From Microbacterium sp. MYb72 (lineage in GTDB: Bacteria; Actinomycetota; Actinomycetes; Actinomycetales; Microbacteriaceae), in NCBI RefSeq assembly GCF_002979415.1, contig NZ_PCOT01000037.1, positions 1-35,949 on the forward strand: a DNA stretch of 35,949 nt, in the 5' to 3' direction. The notes beneath the pieces were generated by a model. It searched no databases. It was not told the DNA's origin and saw nothing but the letters and a program-made list of their open reading frames with translations. The position numbers were made by a program, and so were the translations under genes. Of this stretch, positions 25,126 to 31,903 are shown in pieces. Position 1 is the stretch's first letter, and every line of letters begins with the position of its first letter.

Positions 25126-25721
25126 CTGGCTCCCCCGGCGTTCTCGACGCGCCGCTCGATCAGCTCCGCGATGACCTCAGCAGCCGATTCCAGGGGCTGG
25201 GTGCTCCGCGTGGCGCGGGAGACGATGACCGCACCCTCGATCATCGAGACGACGACGGTCGCCAGAGAGCGGGCGTCTTCGGCGGCGAGACCGTTCCCCT
25301 CGAGGAGTGCGGCCGTCGGCGCGATCCACGACTCGAACGCGCTGGCGCAGGCCTGCCGCAGCTTTTCGCTCTCGGCGCCCATCTCCAGCGTCACGACGGA
25401 GACCGGGCAACCGAGCCGGTAGTCGCTCTCGCTGACGATGCTCGCCAACGCCTCGATCGCCGCGCGTGCCGCACTGGCCGCACTGCCCGTCGAGACCGCA
25501 GCCTCGGCGATCAGCGCCTCGAACTGCGCCGCGGCGAGCTCGACCGCGGCGACGCCCAGCCCCACCTTCCCGTCGGGGAAGTGGAAGTAGATCGATCCCT
25601 TCGGGGCGTCAGCGTGGTCGATCACCGCGTTCAAGCCCGTGCCGCTGTAGCCGCTGGTCTGGATGAGTTCGAGCATGGACGCCGCGAGTCGCGCCCGGGT
25701 CTGGTCGCCTTTAGAGGTCAT
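25122..25721 (-). CDS. TetR-family repressor (LmrA/YxaF-like)
   Basis: A 199-residue regulator with TRARLAASMLELIQTSGYSG, then TGLNAVIDHADAPKGSIYFHF and PDGKVGLGVAAVE, the DNA-binding pattern of the LmrA/YxaF subgroup. The ligand domain has YRLGCPVSVVTLEMGAESE, typical of that subgroup. It is first in an operon with the SDR-hydrolase fusion and the GNAT gene. A perfect palindrome overlaps its promoter (25733-25744), so it very probably represses its own operon. The -10 element lies 7 nt before the ATG, which predicts a leaderless or nearly leaderless mRNA. Confidence 0.92.
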   Translation of the reverse strand: MTSKGDQTRARLAASMLELIQTSGYSGTGLNAVIDHADAPKGSIYFHFPDGKVGLGVAAVELAAAQFEALIAEAAVSTGSAASAARAAIEALASIVSESDYRLGCPVSVVTLEMGAESEKLRQACASAFESWIAPTAALLEGNGLAAEDARSLATVVVSMIEGAVIVSRATRSTQPLESAAEVIAELIERRVENAGGAR

Positions 25722-25732
25722 GCGACTCAGAA

Positions 25733-25757
25733 TAGACCGGTCTACATATTTTTACAA
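25733..25757 (-). promoter_or_regulatory. TetR operator and sigma-A-type promoter
   Basis: TAGACCGGTCTA (25733-25744) is a perfect 12-bp palindrome like those bound by LmrA/YxaF-type repressors. On the minus strand a -35-like TTGTAA and a -10-like TATTCT are 17 nt apart, and the palindrome lies in the spacer and touches the -10. Seven nt separate the -10 from the TetR ATG. Confidence 0.75.
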
Positions 25758-25840
25758 TCCGGAGTGCTGACCGCCGCAGCGCCGGAGGGCTTCGAGCTTC
25801 TTGGCCATGAGTTGCGTCTCCGCAGGCGCAACCGCCGACG

Positions 25841-26407
25841 TCAGCCCACCGCTCGCGCCCACGTGATGTCATCGAGCGGCATCCGCTCCCGGCTCGTTCC
25901 CGCGCCCGTGAGCTGTCGAGCACCGGCCTCCGGCACACCGATCGCCGCCATGGTGGTCACTTCCCAGTGCGGAGGAACCTGGAACTCGTCGGCCACCGCC
26001 GCCCGGTCGAACGCGCGGAACTGGTGGACGTGCATCCCCATCTCGTAAGCCTGGAACGTCAGGTGCGCCAACGCCTGGCCGAGGTCGTAGTGCGCGAACT
26101 CCGAGTACTCGAAGCCAGAATCCTCGACGTGACGGTGAGCGAGATTCGCCAGGAGAAGCCCGGCGTCTGCGGCCCAGATCGAGGAACTGCGCGCCAGGTG
26201 GGCCGTCAACCGTCGGTGAACATCATCACCGCGGCGCCCCACGATGAACGACCACGGTTGCGAGTTGCCTGCCGAAGGCGCGTGCCGTGCCGCGTCGAGG
26301 AGGACATCCACCTCTTCACCGGAAAGAGTGCTGCCCGGATCGAACCGAAGAGGACTGAACCTCCCCCTCACGAACGGGTGCAACTGAACGTGGGTGACTG
26401 CCGGCAT
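25841..26407 (-). CDS. Nitroreductase-family flavoprotein
   Basis: A 188-residue nitroreductase-fold protein (PF00881). The FMN-binding N-terminal motif is LLDAARHAPSAGNSQPWSFI, with the later segments DLGQALAHLTFQAYEMGMHV and a C-terminal basic residue region (RERMPLDD). Such enzymes reduce nitro compounds, quinones or flavins with NAD(P)H. It starts divergently from the GNAT gene at 26473, with about 65 nt between. A GTG/ATG choice is open: ATG 26419 adds MDGS, and neither start has a strong ribosome-binding site. No regulator is adjacent. Confidence 0.87.
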   Translation of the reverse strand: MPAVTHVQLHPFVRGRFSPLRFDPGSTLSGEEVDVLLDAARHAPSAGNSQPWSFIVGRRGDDVHRRLTAHLARSSSIWAADAGLLLANLAHRHVEDSGFEYSEFAHYDLGQALAHLTFQAYEMGMHVHQFRAFDRAAVADEFQVPPHWEVTTMAAIGVPEAGARQLTGAGTSRERMPLDDITWARAVG

Positions 26408-26472
26408 GGAACCATCCAACCAGCGGAAGACTCATCGGATTCCCCCTGCCGACTTCGTGATAGTCATGGATC

Positions 26473-26893
26473 ATGACCAGCCAGTACTTCTTTCTCGAGC
26501 GAGTCGGACCGGATCGACCGCACGCTCGTGCACCGGTGGTTGTCTGAGGCGTCGTACTGGGCGGTCGGTCGCCCGCGAGCGGTGCAGGACGCAGCCATCG
26601 ACTCGTCGCGCAACTACGGCGTGTGGAACGAGACCTCTGGGGAGCAAGTCGCGTATGCCCGCGTCGTCACGGACGGCGTGACCTTCGCCTGGCTCTGCGA
26701 CGTGTTCGTGGCCCCTGCGGTACGAGGCGTCGGCGTGGGAAAGATGCTGATGTCTGGTGTCATCGCCGACCTGGAGCCGTTGGGGTTGCGCCGGACTCTC
26801 CTTGCGACGGCAGATGCACACGGGCTCTATGAGCAGTACGGCTTCTCTGAACTGCCGGTGCCCTCTCAATTCATGGCTCGAATGGGATCCTGA
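26473..26893 (+). pseudogene. GNAT-family acetyltransferase with an early frameshift
   Basis: The frame from GTG 26528 gives 121 residues with the GNAT acetyl-CoA motif VFVAPAVRGVGVGKMLMSGV and a YEQYGF motif B. The natural N-terminus is in another frame: ATG 26473 reads MTSQYFF and then runs off, while the main frame reads FSSESDRIDRTLVHRWLSEA just downstream. Joining them needs removal of one base at the T run near 26491 (CTTCTTTCTC). The fold would then be complete at about 140 residues. The options are a real inactivating indel, a sequencing error, or use of GTG 26528, which would drop about 20 residues of the family N-terminus. Confidence 0.65.
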
Positions 26894-26899
26894 GACTGC

Positions 26900-26928
26900 C
26901 CGGTTGACGTCGACACGGCGTCAACCGG
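26900..26928 (+). terminator. Hairpin terminator after the GNAT gene
   Basis: CCGGTTGACG and CGTCAACCGG form a perfect 10-bp stem with a 9-nt loop, 7 nt after the GNAT stop. The rest of the gap to 27095 contains no gene that I can support. Confidence 0.65.
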
Positions 26929-27094
26929 CGATGCGCGGCATGCCGGGTGCTCCCCCATTACGATCGGCGAGCCCGCCGGAGACACTCGCCACATACAGCG
27001 CTACGCGACCGCGGCGGTCTTGAGTCGTCGCAATGCCATGCCCTGGCTCACCGCGAATGCAGCCAGGTCAGCCGGTCCTTGGCGGAAGGAAGCC

Positions 27095-27394
27095 CTAGCG
27101 GCCGACTCCGAGTTCCTTGGTGAACGGGATATCTACTGCATCCGGGCCGAACGGCTCGGTCGGGTCCAGGTTCTTCATTACGATCATCTGCCCATCGAAG
27201 CTCGCCTGGATGTCGCGATAGAAGTCAGCGACGATCCCTGCAGGAAGCGAATGATCGAGCTGCACCGGCGAATTGCGTCCAGGCGGGTGATAGGTGACTA
27301 GCGGCGAGTAGAGCACGATGAAACCCGGGTGCACGATGTCGCGATCCAAGCAGCACTGCGCGAGCCCCACGGCGAACGCAGCATGAAGGACTGC
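27095..27394 (-). pseudogene. C-terminal remnant of a DUF3732/SMC-like ATPase
   Basis: About 98 codons read LHAAFAVGLAQCCLDRDIVH, then PGFIVLYSPLVTYHPPG and FYRDIQASFDGQMIVMKNLD, ending in FTKELGVGR. This matches the tail of DUF3732-type SMC-like ATPases, where HPGFVVLDSPLL is the Walker B strand. The Walker B aspartate is replaced by tyrosine (VLYSP), and a TGA lies upstream at 27397, so the coiled-coil and Walker A parts are gone. Related ATPases occur in anti-phage operons. The fragment lies in a decayed region with recombinase remnants and is certainly non-functional as an ATPase. Family recognition is from memory of the motif pattern. Confidence 0.6.
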
Positions 27395-27475
27395 TCAGAA
27401 AGAGCGATTCGTACGCTGAGCTCGCGCGCCTCCTTATGACCAAGAGGAGGGCTTCGGCCCCGAGAGGACTTGCCC

Positions 27476-28447
27476 CTAGATGAGCCTCCTGATTGCCACG
27501 TCCGCAACGGTGCGCTGGTAGACCAGATCGCCCAGGCGAGGAAGCCAGGTGTCAGTGTCCGCGAGAAGGTCCCGGGCGATCGTCCACGGGGTTGAAAGCG
27601 AAAGGAGGTTTCCGGGCGAGCTCATCGCCGAGTGCGCGCCAAGTTTCACTGCCGCGGCCCGGTGTCGGACGCCCTTGGCCATCAGTTCACGAGCAGCCGC
27701 GGTGGAGACACCGAACCGCAGGAAGTCAGGGAACGAGGTGACCGCTGGGGCGAGGGTGACGCCCTCCGACGTCAGATGCTGCTGGAGGATGGCCACTGCT
27801 TGCTCTACCAGGGTCACCAAGTCGAACAAGACAAGCTTGGCGTGGATGCGAAGCAGCACGTCAATGCTGACTCCTGCGCGTGCTGCGAGCGCTGTGAACG
27901 GCAGCCCCTCTAGCCAGGCCAGCAGTAGCCCGGACAGGGATACAGCGAGGTCGGTTACGTCCGTCCGCCGGTACACGGTCTCCGCTTCCCGGGTGAACCC
28001 GGGCTGTTCGAGTGCCCAGTCGACGACGAGGCGTACCAGGACAGGGTCCAGTGGTGACTCGATGCTCTCCCAGTTCGCATACCGGGGCAGGAGCCCATCG
28101 AGCACTGCGTCGACCAGACGAGGTCGCGCCGACGTCTCCTGCGCCATCGAGAGGCGCCCGGACGCCCGCATCTCGACAAGACGTTGCGCGCGGAGCTCGA
28201 ACACACTGAACAGCATCTGCCGTTCCTGCTCCGTCGCCCGTGCCGCGGCGAAGGTCTCCGCGGCGAGCGTTTCGGCGATGCTGACGAACTGCTCCGCACC
28301 CAGCTCGTCTCGAATCAGCTCGATTAGCGCCGCATCAACCCCGTCGACGAGGGAGAACAGCACTGGGTTCGCTTCCAGCACCCGATTGGTGAGTTGCAGT
28401 TGCTGGCGGGCGAGCGCGCGTTCCAACCTCTGCACCAAGGTGATCAA
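27476..28447 (-). pseudogene. 5'-truncated C-terminal part of a helicase-like defence protein
   Basis: An open frame of 323 codons from TTG 28447, and about 45 more without a start upstream to TAG near 28586, encodes a helical protein. It has no Walker motifs, no membrane segments and no good start site. The tail (FLRFGVSTAAARELMAKGVR, then HRAAAVKLGAH and a final YQRTVADVAIRRL) resembles the C-terminal domain of large DEAD/DEAH helicases found in defence islands. The frame abuts a serine recombinase fragment on the other strand near 28544, which marks the break. It could also be an independent gene of unknown function, but the missing start argues against this. Confidence 0.4.
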
Positions 28448-28543
28448 CGCACCCGCAACCGGTTCACCGGGCCGTCCTTCTGCGACAGGGCTGACGACCG
28501 CGATCTCCTTGAAGTTGCCACTACTGTCCTTGCCCCGTCCCCG

Positions 28544-28815
28544 CTGACATCGGCCGTTTCGTACATCCGTGTCTCGACTGTTCTCCTAGCTGACCGTGGA
28601 GCGGGGTGGCTCCTCTATCCCTGCCCAGCGTGAGGCAAATCAAATACACTCGCACGGACGTGGAACCCCTCGTTTCAGCCAGTTCGTCAACCGCGGACAC
28701 TAGGGACGGGACGCCGACCGGACCAGAGCGCAGACCGATGCTCACCTATGCGCGGGAGCACTCCGTCGACTACGCCATCGTCCACAAGCTTGACCGGCTG
28801 GCTCGATCTCGTGCC
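28544..28815 (+). pseudogene. Serine recombinase fragment with frameshifts
   Basis: Three frames in succession spell the N-terminal catalytic domain of a large serine recombinase. They are TSAVSYIRVSTVLLADRG with the catalytic-serine region (28547-28600), GGSSIPAQREANQIHSHGRG (about 28600-28690), and REHSVDYAIVHKLDRLARSR (about 28752-28812). The start codon position reads CTG. The homology ends at 28815, where an antisense integrase fragment begins. At least two indels are needed to read through, so the gene is dead. Such proteins mediate integration or excision of phages and integrative elements. Confidence 0.8.
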
Positions 28816-28861
28816 GGCCGATCGCCCCGAAGGTGCCGATGGTCAGGCGCTGCCGGCTCAT
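28742..28861 (-). pseudogene. Tyrosine integrase, N-terminal fragment only
   Basis: ATG 28861 starts MSRQRLTIGTFGAIGRHEIE, the arm-binding N-terminus of actinobacterial phage/ICE tyrosine integrases, which usually begin with a TxGTFG motif. Homology stops after about 17-20 codons, near 28810, where the serine recombinase remnant of the other strand takes over; the frame then runs on to a stop at 28742 without meaning. The catalytic domain is gone. It lies 4 nt after the excisionase stop, the usual xis-int order. Confidence 0.7.
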
Positions 28862-28865
28862 CGGA

Positions 28866-29057
28866 TCACCGCCCACCCGCCGGTGCAGGCGGCTCTGGAT
28901 CGCGCTGCTGCTCGATCCAGATCTGCACGTCCGCGAGCGCGAACTTCGGATGCTTCCCGAAGCGATACGCGCGCGGGCCGAGACCATGAGCGCGCCCGTC
29001 GTAGTCGGTGGAGGCGGGAACCCCCGGGTACTCGGCGAGATCGCCGACGTCGAGCAT
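28866..29057 (-). CDS. Excisionase-like HTH protein, degraded
   Basis: A 63-residue HTH_17/excisionase-type protein: MLDVGDLAEYPGVPASTDYD, then GLGPRAYRFGKHPKFALADV and WIEQQ. The second half, with its wing and the final W-I-E-Q-Q helix, is well kept. Two key places of the helix-turn-helix look damaged: EYPGVP instead of the usual YLGVP, and a glycine where an aromatic residue normally follows the recognition helix. GGAG lies 4 nt before ATG 29057. Next gene in the operon was the truncated integrase. It is probably a decayed remnant of the same element. Confidence 0.65.
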   Translation of the reverse strand: MLDVGDLAEYPGVPASTDYDGRAHGLGPRAYRFGKHPKFALADVQIWIEQQRDPEPPAPAGGR

Positions 29058-29090
29058 CGGCTCCAGGCCCAGGGGTTGCCGGCCGGGCTG

Positions 29091-29112
29091 TGTTCGGTGT
29101 CCATACCGAACA
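29091..29112. promoter_or_regulatory. 8-bp dyad upstream of the excisionase gene
   Basis: TGTTCGGT and ACCGAACA are perfect inverted arms around a 6-nt centre, 34 nt before the xis ATG. The geometry fits an operator for a phage- or element-type repressor, or for an excisionase/integrase control protein. The binding protein is not known. Confidence 0.45.
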
Positions 29113-29249
29113 GGTGCGTCCTGCGCCCACCCACGAATCGGCAACAACCAGCACGGTCGCTCCCATGCCGGAGCACGACGGCCCGAAAGTGTCGTGAGAA
29201 CGTCAAAGTGATGGTTCTTCGATGACCGGATCACGTCTCACCAACTGGA

Positions 29250-29281
29250 AAGTCCCGGAAACTCTTGAGTTTCCGGGACTT
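29250..29281 (-). terminator. tRNA-proximal hairpin terminator
   Basis: A perfect 14-bp stem (AAGTCCCGGAAACT with its complement) closes on CTTG. Read on the minus strand it follows the tRNA 3' end by 2 nt and is followed by a short TTTCC stretch. This is the place and form of a native tRNA terminator, so the bases left of it are probably the original chromosome side of the integration site. Confidence 0.8.
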
Positions 29282-29283
29282 GC

Positions 29284-29329
29284 GGTCGGGCTGACAGGAT
29301 TTGAACCTGCGACCCCTTGACCCCCAGTC
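29284..29329 (-). other. 3' part of tRNA-Pro(GGG): attachment-site core
   Basis: On the minus strand the sequence runs from the anticodon loop (GACTGGGGGTCAAGG, anticodon GGG) through the T arm (GGTTCAAATCC) to the acceptor strand (CAGCCCGACC). The 5' half of a tRNA is absent on the right, where unrelated sequence follows. A 3' tRNA fragment without its 5' half is the usual scar at the distal end of an element integrated in a tRNA gene. The intact gene should lie further right, outside the window. Confidence 0.85.
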
Positions 29330-29349
29330 CGACACGGCTTTCCCGCCCC

Positions 29350-29437
29350 GTCACGCCGCGTCACGGGCAGTCACCTTTATACGCGCGCGCACGCGCGCAC
29401 GAGTCCCGGCGTCTCCCCCGGCGTCACCCACTGTCAC
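29350..29437 (+). repeat. Helically phased GTCAC motifs and Z-DNA-prone tract
   Basis: GTCAC occurs at 29350, 29360 and 29370, exactly 10 bp apart, and again at 29423 and 29433, also 10 bp apart. Between the groups lies an alternating purine-pyrimidine run (29378-29401, mostly CG and CA steps). Two TTCGTGAG copies follow 11 bp apart at about 29445-29463. Sites repeated once per helical turn next to an att core suggest arm-type sites for an integrase/excisionase, or a replication or transfer origin. No gene is seen in 29330-29497. Confidence 0.55.
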
Positions 29438-29497
29438 TTCGGCTTTCGTGAGGGATTCGTGAGACGCCGAGGGCGATGTCTCCGCCGCTCAGGGCGC

Positions 29498-30601
29498 TCA
29501 GTCCGCGCCGAAGCCTCGCCGGAGGTTCCGCTTGATGGACTCCCACACAACCCTCTGGTCATCTGATTCGTCAGTCGGACTGTCGAACACCTCGGGCGGT
29601 ATCACTATCTCCTCAGGGTCGAGGTGTTTCGGCGGCTGGGTGTAGCGCCGTCGCGCGAAGTCGTCGTCCCAGGTCCCGGCGCCCGCGTGGGTGTCCACCG
29701 CGGCCTTGCCGAACGCCGCACCCTGGAGGAAGTCTGATGAACCCGCAAGTAGGCGGTAGTCGATCGCCTCATCTGCCCAAGCCGCCGCGAGAGCCATGAT
29801 GGCATCCTGCGCTCCGCTCCACATCTCCTCGATCAACTGATGAACGATCGTCGTGGTGCCCAGTTCATCCGGGTACAGAATCTCCATCTGTAGATCGAGC
29901 GTGATCTTGTCCATCTCTGAGACCACGTGCGGCGTTGTGTCGGCATCCACGACGCGCGAGCCAGGAGTGAGGCTCCAGTCGTATGTGAGTTTGGGTTCGA
30001 CGCGGCGCGCAACGCCGTCCGCGTCAATGATGCGCGCTTCGTGTTCGATCCAAGATGGCGCGAGACTGCCTTGCAACTCCAAGCGGTGCTTGTCCTCGTT
30101 GTCTACCCAGGCAAGCACAGCGAGTAGGTGATTCTCAGCAAGATTGCCGGTATTCCGCGCCCACATGAACGGCTGGCTTGCATAGATGGCTCGCTGTACA
30201 CGCTCGGGCAGACCCTTGATTCGGCCCGCTTGCTGTCGCCATGACTTCGCCGTGAGAGCAATCGGGTACTGGAGCGCCTTGGAGGGCGTGCCACCGTCGG
30301 CTAGCACGATCCGAGTGAGTGTGGTGTTGAGGATGCTCCTCAAGTGATGCGCGATCTCGGCGATCTGCATTCCCCAGTGCTCGATCGCGGGCGGCGGATC
30401 GACAGAATCCACTTGGATGTACCAGCCACATTCCGGCGCGTCCTTGATGACCAGACTCGTCCGAAGCGGATCGGGTTTCCGCCACCGACTGATGTCAGCG
30501 ATCAACTCATCTGAGCGCTTGTGTGTCAGATCAACCCTCGGACGCATCGCTTTAAGGAGCGATTCCATGCGCGCCATGACGACATCCTCTGTGTCGCTCA
30601 T
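29498..30601 (-). CDS. Uncharacterised protein of the LRS-DKHR type
   Basis: A 367-residue soluble protein. It carries the order of motifs seen in a large unnamed family: IAEIAHHLRSILNTTLTRIV near residue 85, ALQYPIAL, YASQPFMWA and AWVDNEDKHRLELQG near 170. The C-terminal part is acidic (PPEVFDSPTDESDDQRVVWE). No catalytic site is known. Its base composition is visibly lower in G+C than the genes to the left, fitting a transferred element. It shares 4 nt with the membrane-anchored gene upstream (30598-30601), so the two are co-translated. A role with that neighbour or with the adjacent HEPN gene is possible but unproven. Confidence 0.7.
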   Translation of the reverse strand: MSDTEDVVMARMESLLKAMRPRVDLTHKRSDELIADISRWRKPDPLRTSLVIKDAPECGWYIQVDSVDPPPAIEHWGMQIAEIAHHLRSILNTTLTRIVLADGGTPSKALQYPIALTAKSWRQQAGRIKGLPERVQRAIYASQPFMWARNTGNLAENHLLAVLAWVDNEDKHRLELQGSLAPSWIEHEARIIDADGVARRVEPKLTYDWSLTPGSRVVDADTTPHVVSEMDKITLDLQMEILYPDELGTTTIVHQLIEEMWSGAQDAIMALAAAWADEAIDYRLLAGSSDFLQGAAFGKAAVDTHAGAGTWDDDFARRRYTQPPKHLDPEEIVIPPEVFDSPTDESDDQRVVWESIKRNLRRGFGAD

Positions 30602-31107
30602 GCTCGCCCCTCCGCGGGAGCGCGCTCGGCGGACTTACGGTCCTCGGAGAACTTCACGCCCGCCTGACGCTCCACGGTGGGGATCACCGCGGCGGTCGCG
30701 ATGTCTCCACGCGCCCACAGGGTGAGCACGAGCATCGCTTCACCGACCATGTTCTCCACGCCACGCGTGCGTTCCTGCACCATCGTGAGCATGAGCATGA
30801 GTACGTCGAGGATCGGTTGCTCATCGGGCGTCAGCCGCACGGTGAGTTCATTCAGGCGGGCGCCGAATTGTGCTTGCGCCCCGCCGCGATTGGGATCACC
30901 GATAGGGCGTTGACGCATCTCCAGGAGCGCCGCCATCGTCGCGAGAAGGAGATCACGACGCTCCCGTGCCATCTGTTCGCGCTCGGCGCGCTTCCGCTCC
31001 GCTGAGTCCCGAATCCACGGCACGATCACAGTGCCGACGAGTGAGAGCAGGGCGCCGATCACGACACCCCATAGGCCGATCATCGCGGCGCCGGTTCCAT
31101 CGTCCAT
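30598..31107 (-). CDS. Membrane-anchored coiled-coil protein, unknown function
   Basis: A 169-residue protein with one N-terminal membrane helix (MIGLWGVVIGALLSLVGTVI) followed directly by a charged coiled coil (RDSAERKRAEREQMARERRD) and further amphipathic helices. A cytoplasmic C-terminus is likely. Small proteins of this build are frequent in mobile elements. It overlaps the next gene by 4 nt and is divergent from the HEPN gene, with 70 nt between their starts, so the two units may share regulation. No family name is assigned. Confidence 0.65.
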   Translation of the reverse strand: MDDGTGAAMIGLWGVVIGALLSLVGTVIVPWIRDSAERKRAEREQMARERRDLLLATMAALLEMRQRPIGDPNRGGAQAQFGARLNELTVRLTPDEQPILDVLMLMLTMVQERTRGVENMVGEAMLVLTLWARGDIATAAVIPTVERQAGVKFSEDRKSAERAPAEGRA

Positions 31108-31177
31108 GCCGCGAGCGTATCGCCCCCAAAGGCGGCGGCGGCCTAACCGCGGTTAGAAGTGCGATACGGTCGCAGAC

Positions 31178-31903
31178 ATGCCGGGCGTCATCGTTGATCT
31201 TCGGGATGGGCCGAAGGAGAAAGTGCCAGAGGTGCGCAACGCGTACCGCTTCCTTCGCGGTGCGCATAACTCTGTTCAGGGCATTGTCAACGCCTCCCAG
31301 GCGCTCGCGGAGCAGCGGCGAAACGCGAACTCCACCACCACGGGTCGGCCCGCAAGCGAGGAAGTTGACCTCCTCCGTTCCGCGCTCGTGATGGCGTCCA
31401 GCGGGATCGACGCCTCGATGCAACGCATCATCTGGGACGCTGGCCGTTACCTCATCCCGAAGGCGGGCACAGCGGCCCGCCTCCAGTACGAGGCGCATCT
31501 GAAACAGGCGCTCTCCGGGAAGAACAACGTGGACGACGGGCTCCGCAACGCGATCATCGGTGCTGAGCCGCGAGATGGCCTGCTGGAGTACTACCTCGCC
31601 ACGAAGACACGGGCGAGTTTCCAAGGGAGCGGCGATCTAAAGAAACGCGTTCGCGGCACGCTCGGCGTGCCACACGCAAGCATCTCAGACTCGTCGCTTG
31701 AGTCGCTCGATCCGTTCTTCACGGCCCGCAACAAAATCGCCCACGCGATGGACTATCAGCGCCCGGACGAGCCAGGGCGGACCAAGCGCATCCACCGATC
31801 CGTCGATGAGGTGACGGCGATGTGCAACAACGCTCTGGCGGTGTCCGCTGATCTGCTCCACGCTGTCGCCGACGTGATCATTGCCGCGCGTCGCGTGAAG
31901 TAG
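31178..31903 (+). CDS. HEPN-domain protein, candidate RNase
   Basis: A 241-residue all-helical protein. Near its C-terminal end it carries DPFFTARNKIAHAMDY, in which Arg184 and His189 make the R-x4-6-H motif (RNKIAH) of HEPN RNases and related domains; the polar residue after Arg is the expected asparagine. The upstream helices (RNAYRFLRGAHNSVQG and VMASSGIDASMQRIIWDAG) fit the four-helix HEPN bundle. HEPN proteins act in toxin-antitoxin, abortive infection and CRISPR systems. No MNT or other typical antitoxin is adjacent. It ends tail-to-tail with the CxxC protein, with no base between the stops. RNase activity is inferred. Confidence 0.72.
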   Translation: MPGVIVDLRDGPKEKVPEVRNAYRFLRGAHNSVQGIVNASQALAEQRRNANSTTTGRPASEEVDLLRSALVMASSGIDASMQRIIWDAGRYLIPKAGTAARLQYEAHLKQALSGKNNVDDGLRNAIIGAEPRDGLLEYYLATKTRASFQGSGDLKKRVRGTLGVPHASISDSSLESLDPFFTARNKIAHAMDYQRPDEPGRTKRIHRSVDEVTAMCNNALAVSADLLHAVADVIIAARRVK

